Positions 43,427-51,906 of a DNA stretch of 64,000 nt are shown here, piece by piece. The notes below the pieces were generated by a model. That model saw nothing but the letters and a program-made list of their open reading frames with translations, was not told where the DNA came from and did no database searches. This DNA is from Mesorhizobium_G sp050247155 (GTDB taxonomy: Bacteria > Pseudomonadota > Alphaproteobacteria > Rhizobiales > Rhizobiaceae): NCBI GenBank assembly GCA_050247155.1, contig JBFWUS010000007.1:38289-102288 (forward strand), written 5' to 3'. A program made the translations under genes and the position numbers. Within the stretch, counting starts at the first letter, position 1; every line of letters begins with the position of its first letter.

Positions 43427-44905
43427 ATGCAGGATCAGATCGATCGGCTGCGCGATCTTACCGTTCCCGAGCAGCGGCTGTTCATCGGCGGCGACTGGCG
43501 TCCGGCTCGCTCCGGCGGCAGTCTCGAAGTGATTTCGCCGATCGACGGCTCGCGGCTGACAACCATCGCTGCGGCGGACTATGGCGATGTCGATACGGCG
43601 GTCGCCGCGGCGCGCATGGCCTTCGAGAAAGGAAACTGGTCGAAAGCCTCTCCCGCCGAGCGCAAGAAAGTGCTGCTGCGCCTCGCAGAGCTGATCGAGC
43701 GTGACGCCCTGCAACTGGCCGTTCTCGGCGTGCGCGACAATGGCACCGAGATCGGCATGGCGCTCAAGGCCGAGCCCGGCAGTGCGGCCGGCACATTCCG
43801 CTATTATGCCGAGGCGATCGACAAGGTCTATGGCGAGATCGCGCCGACGCCTGCGAATGTGCTCGGCCTGATCCATCGCGAGCCGGTTGGCGTGGTCGCC
43901 GCCATCGTGCCGTGGAATTTCCCGATGATGATCGGCGCATGGAAGGTTGCGCCCGCGCTCGCCGCCGGCAATTCCGTCGTGTTGAAACCGGCCGAAGGCG
44001 CGTCGCTCACTCTGCTGCGGCTGGCCGAACTCGCGGCGGAAGCCGGGCTGCCGGAGGGCGTGTTCAACGTCGTCACCGGTCTGGGCGCTGAAACCGGTGA
44101 AGCCATCGGCCTGCACAACGACATCGATGTGCTGGCCTTCACGGGTTCGGGGGGCGTCGGTCGCCGCCTGCTCGAATATGCGGCCCGCTCGAACCTCAAG
44201 CGCGTCTATCTCGAACTCGGCGGAAAGTCGCCGAATATCGTCTTCGCCGACGCGCCCAACCTCGACCAGGCAGCCAAGATCTCCGCCAACGGCATTTTCC
44301 GCAATTCGGGTCAGGTTTGCGTTGCCGGCTCGCGCCTGCTTGTCGAGCGCTCGATCCACGAGGAGTTCGCAGAAAAGGTTTCGACCATCGCCGCCAAAAT
44401 GCGCGTCGGCGACCCGCTGCTCCTGACGACCGAAGCAGGTGCGGTGTCGAGCGAGGTCCAGCTCAACAAAGACCTTCGCTATGCGCAACAGGCGCTCGTT
44501 GAAGGCGCCGCGCTGCGTACAGGTGGCAAACGCATCCTGGAAGAGACCGGCGGCTTCTACATGCAGCCGACCGTCTTCGACGTTACGCCGGACATGACGC
44601 TCGCCCGGGAAGAAGTATTCGGTCCGATTCTCTCGATTATTCCTTTCGACGGTGAGGTTGAAGCGCTGAAGATCGCCAATACGACGAGCTATGGGCTTGC
44701 CTCAGCGGTCTGGACCGGCAATCTTTCGCGGGCGCATCGCATGATCCGGGGCATCCAGGCGGGCGTCGTGCATGTGAACACCTATGGCGGAGCGGACGGC
44801 ACGGTTCCGCTCGGCGGCGTCAAGCAATCCGGCAACGGGCATGACAAGTCGCTGCACGCCTTCGACAAATATACCGACCTGAAGACGGCCTGGATCCAGC
44901 TTTAG
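43427..44905 (+). CDS. Aldehyde dehydrogenase (NAD(P)-dependent)
   Basis: This 492-residue ALDH has N164 in VPWNFP, E263 in LELGGKSP and catalytic C298 in GQVCVAG, so it should be active. It resembles betaine-, aminobutyr- or phenylacetaldehyde dehydrogenases. AGGGAT precedes the ATG at 43427. Next to the decarboxylase and the transaminases of the opposite arm, it likely oxidises the aldehyde produced by deaminating an amine. Confidence 0.9.
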   Translation: MQDQIDRLRDLTVPEQRLFIGGDWRPARSGGSLEVISPIDGSRLTTIAAADYGDVDTAVAAARMAFEKGNWSKASPAERKKVLLRLAELIERDALQLAVLGVRDNGTEIGMALKAEPGSAAGTFRYYAEAIDKVYGEIAPTPANVLGLIHREPVGVVAAIVPWNFPMMIGAWKVAPALAAGNSVVLKPAEGASLTLLRLAELAAEAGLPEGVFNVVTGLGAETGEAIGLHNDIDVLAFTGSGGVGRRLLEYAARSNLKRVYLELGGKSPNIVFADAPNLDQAAKISANGIFRNSGQVCVAGSRLLVERSIHEEFAEKVSTIAAKMRVGDPLLLTTEAGAVSSEVQLNKDLRYAQQALVEGAALRTGGKRILEETGGFYMQPTVFDVTPDMTLAREEVFGPILSIIPFDGEVEALKIANTTSYGLASAVWTGNLSRAHRMIRGIQAGVVHVNTYGGADGTVPLGGVKQSGNGHDKSLHAFDKYTDLKTAWIQL

Positions 44906-44922
44906 GTCATTGGAGAAGATCA

Positions 44923-46332
44923 TTGGATTCTGAATCATTCCGTCACTGGTCGAGAAAAGCCGCCGACTGGGGCGTCGACTACCGCGAGACCGTTCAAGAA
45001 AAGCCTGTCCGCGCGCAGGTCGCGCCGGGCGATATCCTCGCGCAACTCCAGCCGTCGCCGCCGGAACAACCCGAGCCGATGGAGGCCATTTTCCGCGACT
45101 TCGAAGCGATCGTGATGCCCGGCATGACGCATTGGCAGCACCCGCGCTTCTTCGCCTATTTCCCGTCCAACGCCGCGCCCGCCTCTGTTGTCGCGGACTA
45201 TCTGACCACCGCGATGGCGCCGCAATGCATGCTCTGGCAAACCTCGCCGGCCGCCACGGAACTCGAAACCCGCATGATCGACTGGCTGCGCCAGGCGGTG
45301 GGCCTGCCGGAAGGTTTTTCCGGCGTGCTGCAGGATTCGGCCTCGTCGGCCACGCTGGTCGCCGTGCTAACGATGCGCGAAAAGGCGCTCGCCTGGGCCG
45401 GGAACAAAGCTGGCCTCGCCGGCCAGCCGCGGCTGCGCATCTATGCGTCCGATCAGGTGCACACCTCTATTGACCGCGCCATCTGGGTGGCCGGCATCGG
45501 CGCGGATAATCTTGTGCGCATCGAGACGGAAGGTAAGTTGCGCGGCATGAAGCCGGCCGCCCTGGAAGCCGCGATTAAGGTCGACAAGGCAGCGGGATAT
45601 CTGCCGGCGGGTATCATCGCCTGTGTTGGCGGCACCAGCGTCGGCGCAACCGATGATATCGCCGCAGTCTGCGAGATCGCGCACCGCCACGGGCTCTACG
45701 TGCATGTCGACGCCGCCTGGGCCGGCACGGCAATGATCTGCCCCGAATACCGCCACTACTGGGCCGGCGCGGAAGCCGCCGATTCGATCGTCTTCAACCC
45801 GCACAAATGGCTCGGCGCGCAGTTCGACTGTTCGGCGCATTTCATCCGCAACCCTGACGAGGTCGTGCAGACGCTGGCGATCCGCCCCGAATATCTGAAA
45901 ACGCACGGCAAGACCGGCCTGATCAATTACTCCGAATGGTCTGTGCCGCTCGGCCGCCGCTTCCGCGCACTAAAGGTCTGGTTCTTGCTGCGCGAGCAAG
46001 GGCTGGAAGGCCTGCGCACGATGATCCGCAACCATGTCGCCTTGGCCGAGCATCTGGCAGGCCGCATGGAGGAGACGGAAGGTTTCGAGATCGTGACGCA
46101 GCCGATGCTGTCCCTGTTTTCATTCCGCCATCTGCCGCCAGACGGCGGAGACGTGGATACGCACACCCGCGCGCTGGTCGACCGCATCAATGACGATGCG
46201 CGTATCTATGTCACCCAGACGCTGGTCGACGGCCGGCTGGCCGTCCGCATTCAAGTCGGACAGTGGGATACTGCGCTTGCTGATGTCGACATGGCGTTCG
46301 ACGTCATCAGCGAGCTTGCGAACAGGGGCTAG
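44923..46332 (+). CDS. PLP-dependent aromatic-L-amino-acid-type decarboxylase
   Basis: This 469-residue group II decarboxylase starts at TTG 44923 with GGAGAAG upstream. The PLP lysine is K295 (FNPHKWLG), with D263 and stacking H180. The loop tyrosine Y337 (LINYSEW) aligns with the catalytic tyrosine that separates true decarboxylases from aldehyde synthases. Expected substrates are tyrosine, DOPA, tryptophan or phenylalanine, yielding an arylethylamine. The substrate is inference from family and from the homoprotocatechuate genes downstream. Confidence 0.9.
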   Translation: MDSESFRHWSRKAADWGVDYRETVQEKPVRAQVAPGDILAQLQPSPPEQPEPMEAIFRDFEAIVMPGMTHWQHPRFFAYFPSNAAPASVVADYLTTAMAPQCMLWQTSPAATELETRMIDWLRQAVGLPEGFSGVLQDSASSATLVAVLTMREKALAWAGNKAGLAGQPRLRIYASDQVHTSIDRAIWVAGIGADNLVRIETEGKLRGMKPAALEAAIKVDKAAGYLPAGIIACVGGTSVGATDDIAAVCEIAHRHGLYVHVDAAWAGTAMICPEYRHYWAGAEAADSIVFNPHKWLGAQFDCSAHFIRNPDEVVQTLAIRPEYLKTHGKTGLINYSEWSVPLGRRFRALKVWFLLREQGLEGLRTMIRNHVALAEHLAGRMEETEGFEIVTQPMLSLFSFRHLPPDGGDVDTHTRALVDRINDDARIYVTQTLVDGRLAVRIQVGQWDTALADVDMAFDVISELANRG

Positions 46333-46336
46333 AAAA

Positions 46337-47287
46337 ATGGCAAAAGTGTTTGCGTCGCAGGGCGATCTTGCCGAGAAGAAAATCTCGTTCACCGAGGTTG
46401 GCAAGGACCTCTGGGCCTTCACCGCCGAGGGCGATCCAAACACGGGCGTGATCATCGGCGACGACGGCGTGATGATCGTCGATGCGCAGGCGACACCGCG
46501 TCTGGCCAACAAGGTGGTCGAGAAGATCAGAACCGTCACCGACAAACCGATCAAATATGTGGTGCTCACCCACTATCATGCGGTGCGTGTGCTCGGCGCA
46601 TCGGCCTATGGCGCGGAACAGATATTCATGTCTGAAAAAGCTCGGTCCATGGTGGCGGAACGGGGGCAAGAAGACTGGGATTCGGAGTTCCAGCGTTTTC
46701 CGCGCTTGTTCCAGGGCCATGAAAGCATTCCCGGCCTCACCTGGCCGACCATGACTTTCAACGATCGGATGTCGGTCTATATGGGCAAGCGCCGCGTCGA
46801 CCTGATGTTTTTGGGCCGAGCGCACACCGCAGGCGATATTGTCGCGCTGGTGCCGGATGCCAATGTCATGTTCACCGGCGACATCATCGAATACCACTCG
46901 GCCTGCTATTGCGGCGACGGCCATTTCAACGATTGGCCGGGCACGATCGAGGCGATCCGCCGCTTCGATGTCGACGCCATCGCGCCGGGTCGCGGCAATG
47001 CGCTGGTCGGCAAGGAGATGGTCGACAAGGCGCTCTCCAACACCGCCGATTTCGTCGCCTCGACCTACCGGCCGGTAGCGCGGGTGGCGCAGGGCGGCGG
47101 CTCGCTGAAGGAAGCCTGGGATGCCTGCCGCGCCGCCTGCGATCCGAAGTTCGCGAACTACGCCATCTACGAGCACTGTCTGCCGTTCAACGTCGCACGC
47201 GCCTATGACGAAGCGCTCGGCATCGACACGCCGCGCATCTGGACCGCCGAGCGCGACCGCCAGATGTGGGACGCCTTGCAGGGGTGA
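46337..47287 (+). CDS. Metallo-beta-lactamase-fold protein lacking the second metal site
   Basis: This 316-residue protein has an MBL fold but a changed active site. The usual HxHxDH motif reads H79-Y-H81-A-V83-R84. H163 (GRAHTAGD) and D182 (FTGDII) are kept, and the late PGHG histidine is R219. All three ligands specific to metal site 2 are replaced while the site 1 set remains. The enzyme may be mononuclear or not a hydrolase. It starts 4 bases after the decarboxylase stop and is followed by the FAD monooxygenase. Confidence 0.8.
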   Translation: MAKVFASQGDLAEKKISFTEVGKDLWAFTAEGDPNTGVIIGDDGVMIVDAQATPRLANKVVEKIRTVTDKPIKYVVLTHYHAVRVLGASAYGAEQIFMSEKARSMVAERGQEDWDSEFQRFPRLFQGHESIPGLTWPTMTFNDRMSVYMGKRRVDLMFLGRAHTAGDIVALVPDANVMFTGDIIEYHSACYCGDGHFNDWPGTIEAIRRFDVDAIAPGRGNALVGKEMVDKALSNTADFVASTYRPVARVAQGGGSLKEAWDACRAACDPKFANYAIYEHCLPFNVARAYDEALGIDTPRIWTAERDRQMWDALQG

Positions 47288-47300
47288 GCGCGACCGGCCC

Positions 47301-48929
47301 ATGACCAAAATCTTCGAGACGCCGCTTTATCCCTATCGCCGGTCGGCTGACCAGGACGCGGTTAAGCCCGTGCGCCGTCCCGTCGCCATCGTCGGCGCGG
47401 GACCGGTCGGCCTCGCTCTGGCGATCGATCTGGCCCAGCAGGGAGTCCCGGTGGTCGTGCTGGATGACAATGACAAGGTGAGCTTCGGTTCGCGCGCCAT
47501 CTGTTTCGCCAAGCGCACGCTGGAGATTCTCGACCGGCTCGGCTGCGGCGACGAGCTGGTCGACAGGGGCGTGCAATGGAGCGTCGGAAAAGTCTATTTC
47601 GACGAGCGGCAGGTGTTTGAATTCAACTTGCTGCCGGAGGATGGCCACAAGCGGCCGGCCTTCATCAATCTGCAGCAATATTATCTCGAACAGCGGCTGG
47701 TCGAGCGCCTGCGTGAGCTCGAGGCCGGCGGCGCTGCGGTCGAACTGCGTGGCAAAAGCGAGGTTGTCGGCGTAGAGGAAACGTCCGATGGCGTGCTTAT
47801 CGGCATCGAGACACCGGACGGCGAGTACACGCTTCTGGCCGACTGGCTGGTCACTTGCGACGGCGCTGGTTCGCCGGTACGCAAGGCGCTAGGCCTCGAT
47901 TTTGTCGGCCGTGTCTTTGAAGACAATTTCCTGATCGCCGATATTGTCATGGAGGATAGCGCGGCTTTCCCCATCGAGCGGCGTTTCTGGTTCGACCCGC
48001 CGTTCAACCGTGGCCAGTCGGCGCTCTTACACAAGCAGCCCGACAATGTGTGGCGCATCGATCTCCAACTCGGCTGGAATATCGAGAAGAAGGAAGAATC
48101 CAGGCCGGAAAACGTCATCCCGCGTCTGAAAGCCTTTCTGGGCGATGACGCTCAGTTCGAGCTGGACTGGGTCTCGATCTACACTTTTCAGTGCCGGCGC
48201 ATGGAAAAATTCCGCCACGGCCATGTGATCTTCGCCGGCGACAGCGCGCATCAGGTTTCGCCCTTCGGCGCACGCGGGGCGAATTCCGGCTTGCAGGATA
48301 CCGACAATCTGGCCTGGAAACTGAAGCTCGTCCTCGATGGCAAGGCGTCGGATAGTCTGATCGACAGCTACGACATCGAACGCATGCATGCAGCCGACGA
48401 GAACATCCTGAACTCCACGCGTTCGACCGATTTCATAACGCCGAAATCCGAGGTCAGCCGGCTGTTTCGTGATGCCGTCCTTGACCTTTCGGAAAACTTT
48501 GCCGCCACGCGGCCGATGGTCAATTCCGGCCGGCTGTCGGTTCCGGCCACCTATGACGGCTCGCCGCTCAACGGCGCTGACGATGCCAGCTTGCCGCCGC
48601 GCACGCGCCCTGGCGCACCGGCCGTCGACGCGCCGCTGCCGGACGGAGGCTGGCTGTTGGACCGGCTCGGTAACGGCTTCCAGCTTCTGACCATCGACGC
48701 GGATGCACCCGGCCAGCTCGACTTCGACGGGATTCTGGTCACGCGACTGGCGCTGGCCTCGGACGCGCTGGACGCCGGCGCCACCAGCGACGCCCTGCGC
48801 CAGCGCTGGCTGGGTGAGGCGGCGTGCGCTGTCTATCTCATTCGCCCCGACCAGCACGTCGCCGCGCGCTGGACCGCATACGACGAGGCCGCCGTCCGTG
48901 CAGCCCTTCACACCGCCATTGGGAAGTAG
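47301..48929 (+). CDS. FAD-dependent aromatic monooxygenase (MhpA/phenol-hydroxylase type)
   Basis: This 542-residue class A flavoprotein has VAIVGAGPVGLALAIDLAQQG at about residues 28-48, the CDGAGSPVRKALG motif near 190 and FAGDSAHQVSPFGARGANSG near 310. Its C-terminal thioredoxin-like domain is typical of the phenol hydroxylase group. It could hydroxylate a hydroxyphenylacetate to homoprotocatechuate, replacing HpaBC, which is absent. The position just before the meta-cleavage genes supports this, but the regiochemistry is unproven. Confidence 0.85.
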   Translation: MTKIFETPLYPYRRSADQDAVKPVRRPVAIVGAGPVGLALAIDLAQQGVPVVVLDDNDKVSFGSRAICFAKRTLEILDRLGCGDELVDRGVQWSVGKVYFDERQVFEFNLLPEDGHKRPAFINLQQYYLEQRLVERLRELEAGGAAVELRGKSEVVGVEETSDGVLIGIETPDGEYTLLADWLVTCDGAGSPVRKALGLDFVGRVFEDNFLIADIVMEDSAAFPIERRFWFDPPFNRGQSALLHKQPDNVWRIDLQLGWNIEKKEESRPENVIPRLKAFLGDDAQFELDWVSIYTFQCRRMEKFRHGHVIFAGDSAHQVSPFGARGANSGLQDTDNLAWKLKLVLDGKASDSLIDSYDIERMHAADENILNSTRSTDFITPKSEVSRLFRDAVLDLSENFAATRPMVNSGRLSVPATYDGSPLNGADDASLPPRTRPGAPAVDAPLPDGGWLLDRLGNGFQLLTIDADAPGQLDFDGILVTRLALASDALDAGATSDALRQRWLGEAACAVYLIRPDQHVAARWTAYDEAAVRAALHTAIGK

Positions 48930-48933
48930 GTTC

Positions 48934-49137
48934 ATGGCCAAGCTGATCACCGCCGCCAACATCGACAGGCCGGACGACTTTTATGCCGAGCTGCTGACCG
49001 CCCACGAAGGCCTGTCAAAGTCCGACAGCGACGCCCTCAACGCGCGCCTCATCCTGCTGCTCGCCAATCATATCGGTGATCGGCAGGTATTGGCCGAAGC
49101 ATTCAAGGCAGCCGCCACAGCACCGTACAGGAAATAG
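48934..49137 (+). CDS. DUF2783-like small protein
   Basis: This 67-residue acidic helical protein (DDFYAELLTAHEGLSKSDSD, then LILLLANHIGDRQVLAEAF) is too short for confident fold assignment. It looks like the DUF2783 family, members of which I recall beside FAD aromatic hydroxylases. It starts 4 bases after the monooxygenase stop, so a stoichiometric partner or accessory subunit is likely. Function unknown. Confidence 0.75.
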   Translation: MAKLITAANIDRPDDFYAELLTAHEGLSKSDSDALNARLILLLANHIGDRQVLAEAFKAAATAPYRK

Positions 49138-49149
49138 CAGTCGCCTCGT

Positions 49150-49179
49150 CTGGCCGGCGATCTCGAGTTCGCCGGTCAG
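49150..49179. terminator. Convergent hairpin between DUF2783 and hydratase genes
   Basis: Eleven-base arms (49150-49160 and 49169-49179) pair with one G-T wobble around an 8-base loop. The element sits between the convergent stops at 49137 and 49176 and could end transcription from both sides. No T tract follows on either strand, so intrinsic termination is uncertain. Confidence 0.4.
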
Positions 49180-49985
49180 GAAAAGTGCAGGCTTATCGAT
49201 CCGTACTGGCCGAAATCTGCATGGATACTGTCGCCATGCCGGGCTTCGACGGGCCGGATGAACGAGCCGGCGAGGACGATCTGGCCGGGTTCGATTGCAG
49301 CGCCGTATTGCGCAAGCCGGTTGACAAGCCACACCACGCCTGTGGCGGGCTGGTTCAGCACGCCCGCCCCGAGCCCGGTTTCCTCCACTTCGGCGTTGCG
49401 GCTGACGATCGCCCCCATCCAGCGCATGTCGACGTCATTCGGGCGCATTGCCCGGCCGCCGGTGACGATGCCGGCATTGGCTGCATTATCGGCGATGGTG
49501 TCGACGATCGTCCGCGCCTTCTTCGTTTCGGGATCGATACGCAGGATACGCGTATCCAGAATCTCCAGCGCGGGCGTCACATAGTCGGTGGCGTCGAGGA
49601 CATCATCTATGGTTACGTCAGGACCTTTCAGCGCGGACTTCATGATGAAGGCAATTTCCGCCTCGACGCGCGGCTGGATAAAGCGGTCGGCGGGAACGCT
49701 CGCGCCGTCCTCGAACAGCATGTCGTCGAACAGCACGCCGGAGTCGGGGCTGTCGATGTTCAGTGCATATTGCATCGCCTTGGAAGTAAGACCGATTTTC
49801 CATCCTATCTGCTTGCGTCCGGCAGCGATCTTACGCTTCACCCATTCCGCCTGGATCGCATAGGCGTCGTCCATCGTCATGGCGGCGCGCCGAAGCGACA
49901 GCAGACCGATCTGGGTTCGCGTTCGCTCGGCATTGTCGAGGTCCGCAACTGCAGCCTCGATTTCTTCCCGCGTCAGCGTAATCAT
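49176..49985 (-). CDS. hpaH: 2-oxo-hept-4-ene-1,7-dioate hydratase
   Basis: This 269-residue hydratase of the MhpD/HpaH family has WKIGLTSKAMQ near residue 62, QPRVEAEIAFIM near 104 and the C-terminal VLAGSFIRPVEA. It hydrates 2-oxohept-4-ene-1,7-dioate in the homoprotocatechuate meta pathway. It overlaps the FAH-family gene by ATGA. The next enzyme, the HpaI aldolase, is not in the window. Confidence 0.9.
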   Translation of the reverse strand: MITLTREEIEAAVADLDNAERTRTQIGLLSLRRAAMTMDDAYAIQAEWVKRKIAAGRKQIGWKIGLTSKAMQYALNIDSPDSGVLFDDMLFEDGASVPADRFIQPRVEAEIAFIMKSALKGPDVTIDDVLDATDYVTPALEILDTRILRIDPETKKARTIVDTIADNAANAGIVTGGRAMRPNDVDMRWMGAIVSRNAEVEETGLGAGVLNQPATGVVWLVNRLAQYGAAIEPGQIVLAGSFIRPVEARHGDSIHADFGQYGSISLHFS

Positions 49986-50851
49986 GCCTCGTCCGCCACT
50001 GTGTTGCGCAGGATGCCGATGCCATCTGCTTCGACTTCGACGATGTCACCGGGCTTCAGCCAGACTGGAGGGTCGAGCCGCGCGCCGGCGCCGGTCGGTG
50101 TCCCTGTTGCGATCATGTCTCCAGGAGCCAGCGTTGTGAACGTGGAGATGTAGTTGATGATCCTGCGGAAGGAGAACATCATCCGGGAGGTGCGGTCGCT
50201 TTGTCGGGTCTGGCCGTTCACCCGCGTCTCCAACCGGATGTCGGCCAGTTGCGCCTCGTTGGAATAGGGGATCAGCCATGGGCCGATCGCGCCACTGCGG
50301 TCGAAATTCTTGCCTTGAGTGACGTTGAATTTGGCGTGCCGCACCCAGTCGCGGATGGTGCCTTCGTTGCAAAGCGAAAGCGCCGCGACGTGTCCCAGCG
50401 CGTCGGCTTCCGGAATACGGCGTCCGCCCTTGCCGATGACGATGACGATTTCGCCTTCATAGTCGAGCTGCGGGCTTTCCGGCGGGCGGATCAGCGGCTG
50501 TTCATGTCCAACGAAAGAGCGTGGAAACCGAATAAACAATGATGGGTTGGAGGGTGTGGCCTGGCCGTCCTTGTATTCCTCGTTTCGGTCGGGATAGTTC
50601 ACGCCGACGCAGATGATTTTTTCCGGCGCGGGAATGGGGATTTCAAAATCGATCTCCGCGACTGGGAAATCGGCGGCAAATTTCGCGCTTTCTTCGGCGA
50701 GGCGCCCCAGCGCACTGTCGGCAATCACCTCGCGCAGGGTCGCCCAGCGCGCTCCATATCGCGCCGACAAGTCCACGATGCCATCGGCCAAGATAACACC
50801 GTAGCCCGGTGCGCCGTTGCGCGAAAAGCTCACGAATTTCACGGCAGTCAA
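49982..50851 (-). CDS. Fumarylacetoacetate-hydrolase-family isomerase/decarboxylase (HpaG role)
   Basis: This 289-residue protein starts at TTG 50851, with GGAGGA six bases upstream; the in-frame GTG three codons later is worse spaced. FAH-family motifs include ICVGVNYPDRNEEYK, LDYEGEIVIVIGKGG and IATGTPTGAG. Enteric HpaG is a tandem duplication of about 430 residues, while this is one unit. It probably decarboxylates and isomerises 5-oxopent-3-ene-1,2,5-tricarboxylate. Confidence 0.85.
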   Translation of the reverse strand: MTAVKFVSFSRNGAPGYGVILADGIVDLSARYGARWATLREVIADSALGRLAEESAKFAADFPVAEIDFEIPIPAPEKIICVGVNYPDRNEEYKDGQATPSNPSLFIRFPRSFVGHEQPLIRPPESPQLDYEGEIVIVIGKGGRRIPEADALGHVAALSLCNEGTIRDWVRHAKFNVTQGKNFDRSGAIGPWLIPYSNEAQLADIRLETRVNGQTRQSDRTSRMMFSFRRIINYISTFTTLAPGDMIATGTPTGAGARLDPPVWLKPGDIVEVEADGIGILRNTVADEA

Positions 50852-50867
50852 GACCGTTCCTCCATCG

Positions 50868-51848
50868 TCAGGGAGCCACGATCGGCTGCGCATCCAGTTG
50901 CGCGGCGCGCACCGGCGTGCCAGCGAATATGCTGCCGTTCTCGAACCACGATCTTGGCGCGGGCGCACCCCACAACGTCTGGCGCTGCGGGTCCTTGAGA
51001 TCCCATTTGATCGGCTCGAGGTCCGGATCAACGGTCTGGTAATCGGAACAGTAGATCTCTATGCGGTGGCCGTCCGGGTCGACAATGTAGAGGAAGAAGG
51101 CATTTGAGATGCCGTGGCGGCCTGGACCGCGCTCGATGTTGGGTAGCCAGCCCGTGGTCGCCATCAGGTCAAGCAAGTCGATGATGTTGAGCGGCGTGGG
51201 CACCCAGAACGCGGTGTGGTGGAGACGCGGGCCACGGCCGTTCGTGAAGGCGATATCGTGCACGCCGCCCTTGCGATGGGTCCACGCGGCCCATAGCCGC
51301 CCTGTCTCTTCGTCCTCTGTGTATTCCGTAACCCGAAAGCCGATCTCGTTGTAGAAGGCGACGCTTTCATCGACATTGGGCGAGAAGCAGTTGAAGTGGT
51401 CGATGCGTAAAGGCTTCACGCCCTTATAGAGTGCGTATTTCTGGTGGATCGGCGGCAGGCGGTCCATCCGCGCGTAAAATTCGAGCGGAATGCCGTGCGG
51501 GTCGCGGGTGCGGAAAGTGCGTCCCTGGTACGGGCGCTCAACCCATTCGACCGGCAGGCCCTTGTCCTTGAAGAAGCGCGCAGCTTTGTCGATGTCCTCT
51601 TCGCCGAATAGCTTGAAGCCAAGGTCGCGCGCCTCGGGCTGTTCCGATTTCCTGAGCACGATGCAGTGGTGGCCGCGCTCTTCCATGGCCCGCAAATATA
51701 TGGCGTCAGCGCTCTCGTCCGTGACTTGAAGGCCGAGCGTGTCGACATAAAACGCGCGCGACCTGGCCAGATCCGTCACTCCGAACTCGACATGTGAGAG
51801 CCGCACGATGTTGAACGGCGGATAAAGATTGGGTGCGGGTAGGGGCAT
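50868..51848 (-). CDS. hpaD: 3,4-dihydroxyphenylacetate 2,3-dioxygenase
   Basis: This 326-residue type I extradiol dioxygenase is built from two VOC modules. Metal ligands are H151 (RIDHFNCF), H210 or H211 (LHHTAFW) and E264 (IEIYCSDY), spaced as in the Brevibacterium and Arthrobacter homoprotocatechuate dioxygenases. It opens the ring of homoprotocatechuate. CAGGAGGAAACG precedes the ATG at 51848. This VOC type differs from the enteric HpaD (LigB type). Confidence 0.93.
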   Translation of the reverse strand: MPLPAPNLYPPFNIVRLSHVEFGVTDLARSRAFYVDTLGLQVTDESADAIYLRAMEERGHHCIVLRKSEQPEARDLGFKLFGEEDIDKAARFFKDKGLPVEWVERPYQGRTFRTRDPHGIPLEFYARMDRLPPIHQKYALYKGVKPLRIDHFNCFSPNVDESVAFYNEIGFRVTEYTEDEETGRLWAAWTHRKGGVHDIAFTNGRGPRLHHTAFWVPTPLNIIDLLDLMATTGWLPNIERGPGRHGISNAFFLYIVDPDGHRIEIYCSDYQTVDPDLEPIKWDLKDPQRQTLWGAPAPRSWFENGSIFAGTPVRAAQLDAQPIVAP

Positions 51849-51906
51849 CGTTTCCTCCTGGGCCTTGCCGATAAGCGAGGCCGACGCGATATTTCTCAGA
51901 CGCCTC

